Source of the DNA: Paracoccaceae bacterium
Lineage (GTDB): Bacteria > Pseudomonadota > Alphaproteobacteria > Rhodobacterales > Rhodobacteraceae
Direction: 5' to 3'
Length of the DNA stretch: 14,741 bases
Assembly (NCBI GenBank): GCA_013214715.1
Contig: JABSSB010000055.1
Span: 1 to 14,741, forward strand
Numbering within the stretch: the first letter of the stretch is position 1; the number at the start of each line of letters is the position of its first letter. The position numbers and the translations under genes are program-made. Positions 8,538 to 14,741 of the stretch are shown here, in pieces. The notes below the pieces were generated by a model. It made no database searches, was not told the origin of the DNA, and was given only the letters and a program-made list of their open reading frames with translations.

Positions 8538-8636
8538 CGGAAACTAGCTCTTATTCCCCCGCTTGACCAGAGCCGCAGCGCCCAGAAAACCCACCTTTCA
8601 GCGCGGCGTCTTCAAGCGCGGGCGCCGGTTGGCGGG

Positions 8637-9568
8637 TCATAGCCTGAAACTGGCCGGCCGCACGTGACGGCTGACCAGATCGCCGCCTGCCCAATCCGTG
8701 CAATAGCCGCCCCAGGCTGCGTCCAGATCCTTGATGTCCTGCGCAAAGATCTCCTGCGCTCTGCTCAGAAAGGTTTCGGGGATGTCCTGCTGGATCGACG
8801 CATTGACCCGATGATCGCCACTGATCGGCGCGACCGGAATATCGAGAAAGTCGCAGACGTCCTGATAAGCCGCGTCAGCCTGCGATCCCAGCGCGTCATA
8901 GAACAGGATCAGCATATGCCCGGGCTTCAGATGCCGGGTCCAGCGCTCGGTATTTTCAAGGTACTTGCCGTGGTAATTCTGCGGCTGGGCGTCCAGAAAC
9001 TCCATGGCTTGCGCCTCTCCGACCGCGTCGCGTCCCGACCGCGTCGCCTGATACCGACAAGCACTCCAGGCGCGATCCACCGGGTTGCGCACCGAATAGA
9101 TTACTTTCAGATCCGGCCATCGGCTGACAATCCGCGCGATCATATCGTCGGATAACAGCGCGTATTGCGGCGTGATTTCACCCCGGCAGGCTTTGCGGCT
9201 GATGAACAGGTCATGATACCAGTCAAAACTGCGCTTCCGGCCCAGAAACCGGGCGTAAAACGCCACATGATCAAACTCTCCGCGCAAGGCATGACCCATC
9301 ACGCGCTGTGCATTGCGCCTCACACGCCCGCGCGAAACTTTATAGCGGCCCAGACCGCGGGTATCGTCCGCGATCTCTGGTTCGAGCGCGACGTTTTTTT
9401 GTGCAACCGTTTGAAACCCTTGTCGATACGCCCAAAATAGCTCAGCTCCTTGATCGGAGGCATATAGACATCTGGATGGGTAAAGAGGCTCCTATACAGC
9501 CAGGAGGACGCCGCTTTCTGAGCGCCGATCCCCAAAAAGGTTGGGCCGGCTCGCTTTGGGGCTTTCAT
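8637..9568 (-). pseudogene. Sulfotransferase, split by a frameshift
   Basis: Cytosolic sulfotransferase family, which moves sulfate from PAPS to an acceptor. The N-terminal part (ATG at 9568) reads ...PTFLGIGAQKAASSWLYRSL..., the 5'-phosphosulfate-binding loop, then HPDVYMPPIKELSYF. That frame stops at 9320. The remainder lies in another minus-strand frame ending at 8637. It has KVIYSVRNPVDRAWSACRYQ, the 3'-phosphate-binding motif, and continues to a C-terminal GGYCTDWAG region. Moving back one base in the A7 run at 9400-9394 joins the two into LHKKNVALEPEIADD... with no stop, giving about 310 residues, the usual family length. So this is either a recent inactivating deletion, a sequencing error in the homopolymer, or slippage-dependent expression. 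The acceptor is unknown; related enzymes act on sugars, lipids or small molecules. Confidence 0.8.
9394..9400 (-). other. A7 run at the sulfotransferase frameshift
   Basis: On the minus strand the run reads CACAAAAAAACG, with zero-frame codons CAC AAA AAA ACG. One extra A would restore the sulfotransferase frame. Such runs are typical places for replication, transcription or sequencing slippage. Where the shift occurs is inferred; other points between roughly 9323 and 9440 are possible. Confidence 0.6.
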
Positions 9569-9706
9569 AACGCGTCGACACTCCGCAGGGCAGGGCCACA
9601 TAGGCGTGCGGCATTTCGGTCGAGCGCCAATCTGGTCAGGCGCATTGCGTTTTGCAACAGCAATTACCCCCGCTGGCAGAGCACGGGGCACATCACGCAG
9701 GCATGT

Positions 9707-10084
9707 CTAAAAACTGATCAGATCCCGGCAGGTTTCCAATGCGGTGTGCAACCGTCCGGCCGTGCCCGCGCTTTCGCCCGCATCCAACCGTGCCAAAAGA
9801 GAGGCCACCTGCACCCAGCCCCCGGCATGCCACTGCACGGCCTCTTTCGTGTCGAGCGGTGCCACCGCATCCAGCAGCAAGGCAAATTCCGCATAGTCGG
9901 CGCGCGTGCCGAAAGCTGCAGGGTCTTGGCGTGCGCTTTGCCGTGTCGCCAAAGCCTCAAACCGTCCTGCGCAGATGGCAAAGCTGCGTGCCAGTTCCTC
10001 CGCGGCCAACGGGGTCGACCCCCAGCTTGAACACCATATGAAAACCAAAGCGCACCAGTGGCGCAACCATACTGCGAACGTCAT
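9707..10084 (-). CDS. Small exported protein, CAGR family copy 1 (unknown function)
   Basis: Not a family I can name. It has 125 residues. Residues 1-27 look like a signal peptide (hydrophobic WCALVFIWCSS, cleavage near PLAAEE), so the mature part is probably periplasmic or secreted. The mature part contains FAICAGRFEAL (Cys38) and FALLLDAVAP, and ends ALETCRDLISF (Cys119). It resembles its upstream neighbour at 10179-10583 in layout and in both motifs, with a cysteine early and another near the C-terminus that could form a disulfide. The ribosome site before the ATG is weak and the 94-base upstream spacer is AT-rich. Whether it shares a transcript with the neighbour is not clear. Confidence 0.7.
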   Translation of the reverse strand: MTFAVWLRHWCALVFIWCSSWGSTPLAAEELARSFAICAGRFEALATRQSARQDPAAFGTRADYAEFALLLDAVAPLDTKEAVQWHAGGWVQVASLLARLDAGESAGTAGRLHTALETCRDLISF

Positions 10085-10178
10085 GTAACAAGTCTATGAC
10101 AGATATGGTTAAGAGTCTATTAATACAGCAAGCGTATATACATTTGCATTTGCGCTGTCTGGCCGAAATTGGGCGGGG

Positions 10179-10583
10179 TCAGATCTCCAACGCCACTGAC
10201 CCGCATTGGCGCAACAGGCGCTTGGACATGGTTTTTGACTGGCGTGCGATCACCGCGTCATGATGCAGCAGACCGCGGTGCAACAGGGTCGATTGCGCAT
10301 GTTTTGCCGTCAATCGCCAATCCAGAGCGGCGTGACCCGACAGCCCGTCATCCACCGCTATCGGCAACACAGCCTCCAAAAGCTCTTCAAACTGCTCTTT
10401 GGCGCTGCGGGCCTCATCCGTGACATGGCCGTCGAACATCAGCTGAAACTCCATCAGCGCGGAATATCGCCCGGCACAGGTGGCAAACAGCTGTACGCGC
10501 TGGCTCAGACTTTGCGGCACCGCCCAAGCCGCCCCGGCCCAGAGGATCACGGATACGGCTGAAATTGTTTTTATTCTGCCCAT
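10179..10583 (-). CDS. Small exported protein, CAGR family copy 2 (unknown function)
   Basis: Unrecognised protein of 134 residues with a clear signal peptide (MGRIKTISAVSVILWAGAAWA, cleavage after AWA). The mature region carries FATCAGRYSALMEFQ (Cys36), FEELLEAVLP and, near the end, LLRQCGSV (Cys127). These match the neighbour at 9707-10084, pointing to an old tandem duplication. The mature protein is predicted to be mostly helical and has no metal, haem (CxxCH) or lipobox motif. It lies directly downstream of the cobS terminator, so it is probably transcribed from its own promoter near 10584-10640, or by read-through. The coding call rests on the signal peptide and on the likeness between copies. 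Confidence 0.75.
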   Translation of the reverse strand: MGRIKTISAVSVILWAGAAWAVPQSLSQRVQLFATCAGRYSALMEFQLMFDGHVTDEARSAKEQFEELLEAVLPIAVDDGLSGHAALDWRLTAKHAQSTLLHRGLLHHDAVIARQSKTMSKRLLRQCGSVALEI

Positions 10584-10644
10584 GAAGGCAGCATTGCATG
10601 GAAAATCCTGCCAATCAATTAATCAGAATGAAAACTTTTAAGCC

Positions 10645-10671
10645 AAAAAAAACCCCGCCAAAAGCGGGGTT
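10645..10671 (-). terminator. Strong intrinsic terminator after cobS
   Basis: Perfect 8-base stem AACCCCGC (10651-10658) / GCGGGGTT (10664-10671) with a 5-base loop. Read on the minus strand it ends in eight T residues (10652-10645). It lies 24 bases after the cobS stop and separates cobS from the downstream accessory genes. Confidence 0.92.
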
Positions 10672-10694
10672 CTCACATCCGACCGTCGCGGAGT

Positions 10695-11681
10695 TTATCC
10701 CAGCGACACGCTCGCGGCACTTTCGGGCAGCTCTTCGTCAAAACAGCGCTGGTAGAACTCGGCCACGGTCTGGCGTTCCAGCTCATCGCATTTGTTCAGG
10801 AAGGACAGCCGGAAGGCATAGCCAACATCGCGGAAAATCTCGGCATTCTGCGCCCAGTTGATCACCGTACGCGGGCTCATCACCGTGGACAGGTCGCCAT
10901 TCATGAAGGCCGTGCGCGACAGATCCGCGACATGCACCATCTGGCTCACGATCTGGCGGCCTTTTTCGGTGTTGTAATGCGGCGCCTTGGACAGGACGAT
11001 CATCGTCTCGGCATCATGGCTCAGATAGTTCAACGTCGCCACCAGTGACCAGCGGTCCATCTGCGCCTGGTTGATCTGCTGCGTGCCGTGATAAAGGCCC
11101 GTGGTGTCACCCAGACCCACAGTGTTGGCCGTCGCGAACAGACGGAAATGCGGGTTGGGCGTGATGATCTCGTTCTGATCCATCAGGGTCAGCTTGCCAT
11201 CATGCTCCAGCACGCGCTGGATCACGAACATCACATCCGCGCGGCCCGCATCATATTCGTCAAAGACAATCGCCACCGGGTTGCGCAGCGCCCAGGGCAG
11301 GATGCCTTCGTGGAATTCGGTCACCTGCTTGCCATCGCGCAGTTTGATCGCGTCCTTGCCGATCAGGTCGATCCGGCTGATATGGCTGTCGAGGTTCACC
11401 CGCACTGCCGGCCAGTTCAGCCGCGCGGCGACCTGCTCGATATGGGTCGATTTGCCGGTCCCGTGATAGCCTTGGATCATCACGCGGCGGTTATGGGCAA
11501 AGCCTGCCAAAATCGCCAGCGTGGTTTCGGGATCGAACTTATAGGTCGGGTCGATCTCGGGCACGCGGTCGCTGCGCTCGGCAAAGCCTTTGACGGTCAT
11601 GCTCGTGTTGATGCCGAACACATCCCGCACCGAGATTTCTTCACTCGGTTTCGCCAGTTGATCAAGCGTTCCGTCCGCCAT
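10695..11681 (-). CDS. cobS: Cobaltochelatase subunit CobS (AAA+ ATPase)
   Basis: MoxR-type AAA+ ATPase of 328 residues that forms hexameric rings with CobT and drives cobalt insertion by CobN in aerobic cobalamin synthesis. Walker A is GYHGTGKSTH at 71-80 and Walker B is VAIVFDEYD at 136-144. A CobS-typical N-terminal segment containing VFGINTSM precedes them, and NPHFRLFATANTVG follows. The start at 11681 was chosen for AAGGA eight bases upstream and because length and N-terminus (MADGTLDQLAKPSEEISV) suit the family. An in-frame ATG at 11744 would add 21 unlikely residues. The gene ends before a strong terminator, so cobT is not in the same operon. No cobalamin riboswitch was recognised upstream. 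Confidence 0.97.
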   Translation of the reverse strand: MADGTLDQLAKPSEEISVRDVFGINTSMTVKGFAERSDRVPEIDPTYKFDPETTLAILAGFAHNRRVMIQGYHGTGKSTHIEQVAARLNWPAVRVNLDSHISRIDLIGKDAIKLRDGKQVTEFHEGILPWALRNPVAIVFDEYDAGRADVMFVIQRVLEHDGKLTLMDQNEIITPNPHFRLFATANTVGLGDTTGLYHGTQQINQAQMDRWSLVATLNYLSHDAETMIVLSKAPHYNTEKGRQIVSQMVHVADLSRTAFMNGDLSTVMSPRTVINWAQNAEIFRDVGYAFRLSFLNKCDELERQTVAEFYQRCFDEELPESAASVSLG

Positions 11682-11864
11682 GCCTGTTATCCTTGTCCAC
11701 GTGCCCTCAAAGGGCCTCACCTCAGCCGGTTCGTCCTGCAACATATTGCGGGCAAGGGCAAGGGGAAGGCTTGGTGTTGGCCAAGAGGTGAAATCGTTTT
11801 GGGAATGGCGTCTGCCGCATGGTACGCTGGCTTTGTTTTTTCGAGGATTTTAGGAGCCTCTGTC

Positions 11865-13361
11865 ATGGCGGAGATTTTTGTGGACCCCGATGGCGATGGC
11901 CAGGGCCTTCACCCCACCAGCCTGACCCGCGCGCTGCGGAGCGCCCGACCCGGAGATGAGATCATCCTGCGCGCTGGCCGGTATACGCGGCCTGTGACGA
12001 TCACTCGCTCGGGCACCAAAACGGCGCCGATCATCATCCGGTCAGAAGAGGCGCGCCTGGCGCTGATGGATGGCGGCCAAACGCCTGCGACGGATAATGG
12101 CCTTGGGCTGGAACTGACGAAAGACAGCTTTGCCTTCATCAAATGTCTCAACGCCAAGCATGTCCAACTCAAAGGGTTGCAATTCCGGCATTGCTGGCCA
12201 GCCTCTGTGTATATCGAGAATTCAAAGGGTATTCGCGTGAGCTATTGTCTGGGCGTCGGCAGCCGCGCGTTTGTCTTTGCCCGCCAGACAGGTGACCAAA
12301 AAACCTGCAAACATATCCTGATCGAAGGCTGCGGCTGGGTGCAGGATCCTGATTTCGACATGTGGGAGGGCCGCGCGACCTGGTCGGAGATCAAGAACGA
12401 TATTGGTCATGGGAACAAAAGCCATTTCAACGGTGCATTCTTTGCCAGCAACAACATTGCCGGCAAAGTGTCGATCCGCCACAACACGATCTCTCATGCG
12501 TTCAACGCGATCCGCATGGAGATCGACTATGGTTTTGTAGAGGGCTCTCAGACAAAGCCCGAAATCACCCGCAACCGCGACGTGGCCATCTATGGCAACA
12601 GCTTCGCCTTCATCCGCGACAACGCGATCGAACCCGAGATCGGGGCCCAGAACTGGCGGGTGGCCGATAACCGCTTCTTCAACGTTCATGCCGCCATATC
12701 GCTCGACAAGGTGGCGATGCGGGATGTGATCGTGATCGGGAACACCTTCCTCAACAATCGCCAGCCCGGCGTGCAGGGGACGGAAAATCAGGGTGGACGG
12801 ATCATCAAGTTCATCAAGCCAAGGCATAACGAACCGCCCGACAAGGACCGGCCGCGCAAGGATTTCTGGATACTGTTCAACTCCATCCAGACCCGCACGA
12901 CCTATACCAAGAAAGGGATCACCACCTTCTGGCGCGATTACGGCAACGCTTTCGCCAGCCTGCCCAAAACCCACCCGCGCCCCGGGCCGGTGCGCCGGAT
13001 CATGCCAGGCATGGACTGGAGCGGCGATGTCGAGATACGTTTCCTGGCCACCAATGACCCCGACTACCCGACAGAATATGCCGAAGGCCGGTTCAAAACC
13101 TTCAAGACGACCTTTGATCCGGTTTTTGCCCCCTGCGATCCCAGCCCGGAGCCGAAGGAGCCTCTGGGCGGCTGGTCGGGACAGTTGCACCGCAGCGACG
13201 CGGTGGAGGCCCTACGGTGCGATCCGCTGACCATCGAAGGGGCAGATGGCAAGGTTCTCAAGATCAAGCATCGGCTCCCGCCGGGCGCCCATGCTTGCAA
13301 GAAGCTGGGCCTGACCAAATGGCTGGAACGCCATTGGGACCCCTACGAGCCAGAGCCGTGA
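11865..13361 (+). CDS. Predicted right-handed parallel beta-helix protein, no signal peptide
   Basis: Protein of 498 residues. The N-terminus (IFVDPDGDGQG, then RSARPGDEIILRAGRYTRPVTITRSGT and PIIIRSE) is typical of pectate-lyase-like and chondroitinase-B-like beta-helix proteins. Repeating short strands with N-rich turns (KCLNAKHVQLKGLQF, IRHNTISHAFNAIRM, VAIYGNSFAFIRDNAI, VIVIGNTFLNN) run to about residue 300. From about 350 the C-terminal part is different and unrecognised. The ATG at 11865 follows TAGGAG by 8 bases. An upstream ATG near 11805 has no comparable site, and the resulting N-terminus is not a convincing signal peptide. Family members usually act on extracellular polysaccharides, so lack of a signal is odd. 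The gene is on the opposite strand to its neighbours, between cobS and the J-domain gene, and its stop is 3 bases from that gene's stop. No catalytic residues could be assigned. Confidence 0.85.
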   Translation: MAEIFVDPDGDGQGLHPTSLTRALRSARPGDEIILRAGRYTRPVTITRSGTKTAPIIIRSEEARLALMDGGQTPATDNGLGLELTKDSFAFIKCLNAKHVQLKGLQFRHCWPASVYIENSKGIRVSYCLGVGSRAFVFARQTGDQKTCKHILIEGCGWVQDPDFDMWEGRATWSEIKNDIGHGNKSHFNGAFFASNNIAGKVSIRHNTISHAFNAIRMEIDYGFVEGSQTKPEITRNRDVAIYGNSFAFIRDNAIEPEIGAQNWRVADNRFFNVHAAISLDKVAMRDVIVIGNTFLNNRQPGVQGTENQGGRIIKFIKPRHNEPPDKDRPRKDFWILFNSIQTRTTYTKKGITTFWRDYGNAFASLPKTHPRPGPVRRIMPGMDWSGDVEIRFLATNDPDYPTEYAEGRFKTFKTTFDPVFAPCDPSPEPKEPLGGWSGQLHRSDAVEALRCDPLTIEGADGKVLKIKHRLPPGAHACKKLGLTKWLERHWDPYEPEP

Positions 13362-13364
13362 CGC

Positions 13365-13991
13365 CTATTTGAAATTGCGGCTGTCCTTGATCTGGTCCCA
13401 GGCCCAGACAACCTCTTGCAACTGCTCTTCCTGACTGCGGTCGCCGCCATTCATGTCGGGGTGCAGCACCTTGATCAGCTTTTTATAGGCGCGGCGCACT
13501 TCGGCCTTGGTCCAGCTGTCCTTGGCATCCAGAATCTCGATCGCGCGGCGCTCGGTGGGGGGCAGGCGGCGACCGCCACCACCCGAGGTACGGCCCTTGT
13601 TCTGCGTGCCATTGGCGCCCAGCACCTGATGCGGGTCCTCGATGCCCAGCCGGGCCCAGGCGCGCGCTTCGGGATCGCCCATAGGGCGGGTGGGGCGGTC
13701 CCAGACCTTGTCCTTGGATTGCTGCGCGTTCATCTCGGCCTCGGTGGTGCCGTCGAAAAAGCTCCACTTGGCGTTGTATTCGCGCACATGCTCCTGGCAA
13801 AACCAATAATATTCATCCAGCACATCGGGTGCCTTGGGCGCGCGGTATTTGCCTGGCTTGTCACAGCCCGGATGATCGCAGACGCGGGTCGAGGTCTCGG
13901 ACGCCCCCGACATCCCGCGCCGTCCGCGCGGGTTCTTCTTTTTGGCCGACGACACGGACATGTCGAAACCGAAAGGATCAGATTTTGCCAT
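13365..13991 (-). CDS. J-domain (DnaJ-like) protein with Cys/His N-terminal region
   Basis: Protein of 208 residues with a C-terminal J domain (about 146-206) including RAYKKLIKVLHPDMNGGD with the HPD triad at 177-179. This is the part that stimulates the ATPase of DnaK/Hsp70 partners. The N-terminal region has C38, C43, C65 and H68 (VCDHPGC ... FCQEHV), which could bind zinc. The middle is Gly/Arg-rich. It lacks the G/F region and the four CxxCxGxG repeats of true DnaJ, so it is a specialised co-chaperone. Such J proteins are often found beside cobS in Rhodobacteraceae, which suggests (inference) a link to cobaltochelatase assembly. AAAGGG lies seven bases before the ATG. It is divergent from bolA. 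Confidence 0.92.
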   Translation of the reverse strand: MAKSDPFGFDMSVSSAKKKNPRGRRGMSGASETSTRVCDHPGCDKPGKYRAPKAPDVLDEYYWFCQEHVREYNAKWSFFDGTTEAEMNAQQSKDKVWDRPTRPMGDPEARAWARLGIEDPHQVLGANGTQNKGRTSGGGGRRLPPTERRAIEILDAKDSWTKAEVRRAYKKLIKVLHPDMNGGDRSQEEQLQEVVWAWDQIKDSRNFK

Positions 13992-14065
13992 CGGACGGCC
14001 CTTTCAAAACTGGTTGCGTTCTCGACTCGGACGCAGGAGTTTAAACCAAAGACCGCGAGATAGAA

Positions 14066-14079
14066 GTGGCAACTGTCAC
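14066..14079. promoter_or_regulatory. Imperfect palindrome between the J-domain gene and bolA
   Basis: The 108-base divergent spacer holds GTGGCA-AC-TGTCAC, two 6-base arms with one mismatch. It sits about 20 bases before the bolA ATG and could be an operator for one or both genes. I could not assign convincing -35 and -10 elements on either side, so this is only a candidate. Confidence 0.25.
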
Positions 14080-14099
14080 AAAATTGCAAAAGGCCGCAT

Positions 14100-14357
14100 A
14101 TGACCCGAACCGAGCAGATCACAACCCGCCTGAAAGACGCCTTTGACCCGCGCGAATTGGAGGTCGTCGATGACAGCGAATCCCATCGCGGCCATGCCGG
14201 GTTTCAGGATGGCGGCGAAAGTCATTTTAACGTGCGAATTCGGGCAGATGCCTTTGCCGGGCAAAGCCGGATCGCGCGGCACCGCGCGGTACATGCCGCG
14301 CTGGGCAAAGAGCTGGTCAGCCAGATCCACGCGCTGGCGCTGGATATCGACAGCTAA
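14100..14357 (+). CDS. BolA family protein
   Basis: Small protein of 85 residues with the BolA fold: LEVVDDSESHRGHAG, then ESHFNVRIRADAFAGQSRIARHRAVHAAL and a terminal IHALALDI helix. BolA proteins pair with monothiol glutaredoxins through a shared [2Fe-2S] cluster and influence iron handling, cell shape and stress responses. Candidate cluster ligands are the histidines in SHRGHAG and RHRAVH. AAAAGG lies about 6 bases before the ATG. Transcribed away from the J-domain gene; its stop is only 3 bases from the convergent DUF4177 stop. Confidence 0.95.
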   Translation: MTRTEQITTRLKDAFDPRELEVVDDSESHRGHAGFQDGGESHFNVRIRADAFAGQSRIARHRAVHAALGKELVSQIHALALDIDS

Positions 14358-14360
14358 GAT

Positions 14361-14720
14361 TTAGCCTGATTTTTCACCACCTTCGCGCGCGGTGAGGGGA
14401 ATCACCGTGCCCAACTCCTCTGGCGAGGCCTGGGGCTCTTCGGGGTCTTCAACCGGAGGCTCTTCGGCAATGCTGTCTTCGGGCTCTTCCACGGCGCGAC
14501 GAAAGACCAGAAGATTGCGCCACGTCTTGGTCGCTCCGGTCAGCCCGGCACGCTCTTCATGCGGCAGGAAATCGGCGCGGTCATATTCCCAGCCATCTTC
14601 GGCCATCTTGTTCAGCAGCAGTTCCATCGCATTGGCAAAACGCAGATCGCCCGTGCGTTTGCCCTTGGCTTTCTGGCCCTTCTTCGGGGCGGGGATGACG
14701 CGATATTCGAAACGCTGCAT
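14361..14720 (-). CDS. DUF4177 domain protein with acidic tail
   Basis: Protein of 119 residues. Residues 1-75 match DUF4177 (FEYRVIPAPKKGQKAKG, MAEDGWEYDRADFLP and TWRNLLVFRR), a small domain of unknown function. Residues 76-104 are rich in Glu and Pro and are probably disordered. The GQKAKGKRTG stretch is strongly basic, so the protein has a basic head and an acidic tail. The ATG at 14720 has AAAAGG about 13 bases upstream, rather far, but no better start is present. It converges on bolA with a 3-base gap. There is no evidence for its role. Confidence 0.88.
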   Translation of the reverse strand: MQRFEYRVIPAPKKGQKAKGKRTGDLRFANAMELLLNKMAEDGWEYDRADFLPHEERAGLTGATKTWRNLLVFRRAVEEPEDSIAEEPPVEDPEEPQASPEELGTVIPLTAREGGEKSG

Positions 14721-14741
14721 GGGGCGGGCTGCCTTTTACTT

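Noticed and set aside
7577..8566. 329-residue open frame on the plus strand with a hydrophobic stretch resembling membrane helices
   Set aside because: It is antisense to cobT; the Leu/Phe/Val-rich stretch is simply the complement of the acidic Glu/Asp codons of the CobT linker.
9308..10030. 240-residue plus-strand frame across the sulfotransferase and copy-1 small protein
   Set aside because: It is antisense to the N-terminal sulfotransferase motifs and the exported protein, and shows no domain of its own.
10085..10178. AT-rich spacer with ATTTGC repeated and loose ACAGC/GCTGT arms, considered as a terminator or promoter
   Set aside because: The stem is short with a long loop and no clean -35/-10 pair could be placed; nothing specific can be claimed.
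11703..11715. Palindrome GCCCT-CAA-AGGGC in the cobS leader, considered as a riboswitch or terminator element
   Set aside because: Only a 5-base stem, no T tract, and nothing resembling the cobalamin riboswitch core around it.
11088..11864. Upstream extension of the beta-helix frame giving a 757-residue protein
   Set aside because: The extension runs antisense through cobS and has no family features; a good ribosome site and the domain start both fit the ATG at 11865.
12222..13190. 322-residue minus-strand frame
   Set aside because: Antisense to the beta-helix gene, no recognisable motif or ribosome site.
13416..14063. 215-residue plus-strand frame with a hydrophobic start
   Set aside because: Antisense to the J-domain gene, whose HPD motif and ribosome site make that strand the coding one.

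Overview
The window looks like chromosome from an alphaproteobacterium of the Rhodobacteraceae (Roseobacter group). It is GC-rich. It carries the aerobic cobaltochelatase genes cobS and cobT, a CobS-linked J-domain protein, a BolA protein, and DUF427 and DUF4177 proteins typical of that group. The placement rests on gene content and protein style; there is no rRNA or tRNA here to confirm it. No CRISPR array, insertion sequence, integrase or phage gene was seen.

Layout from left to right. (1) 1-2532, minus strand: a marR - membrane fusion protein - RND permease efflux operon, with the permease cut by the left edge. A palindrome sits between the -35 and -10 of the marR promoter and suggests autorepression. 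(2) 2647-4329, plus strand: a CLC-type chloride channel or transporter with an unusual set of key residues, divergent from marR. (3) 4387-8537, minus strand: a DUF427 protein, then (read cobT first) cobT and an M24 aminopeptidase P 13 bases apart, with an intrinsic terminator after the peptidase. (4) 8637-10671, minus strand: an accessory segment between cobT and cobS. It holds a sulfotransferase broken by a frameshift at an A7 run and two related small exported proteins of unknown function. A strong terminator follows cobS. (5) 10695-11681, minus strand: cobS. (6) 11865-13361, plus strand: a predicted beta-helix protein without a signal peptide, placed between cobS and its usual J-domain neighbour. 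(7) 13365-14720: a J-domain protein (minus), bolA (plus) and a DUF4177 protein (minus), tightly packed, with two convergent stop-codon pairs each only 3 bases apart.

How the genes work together: CobS (AAA+ ATPase) and CobT (von Willebrand A subunit) are the chaperone-like partners of CobN, which inserts cobalt into hydrogenobyrinic acid a,c-diamide. CobN is not in the window. The efflux operon and CLC gene are a separate transport module. The cob locus appears to have taken up lineage-specific genes, and these are the least explained part of the window. I found no clearly new multi-gene defence or metabolic system. The best candidates for something undescribed are the tandem exported paralogues beside cobS and the orphan beta-helix protein.
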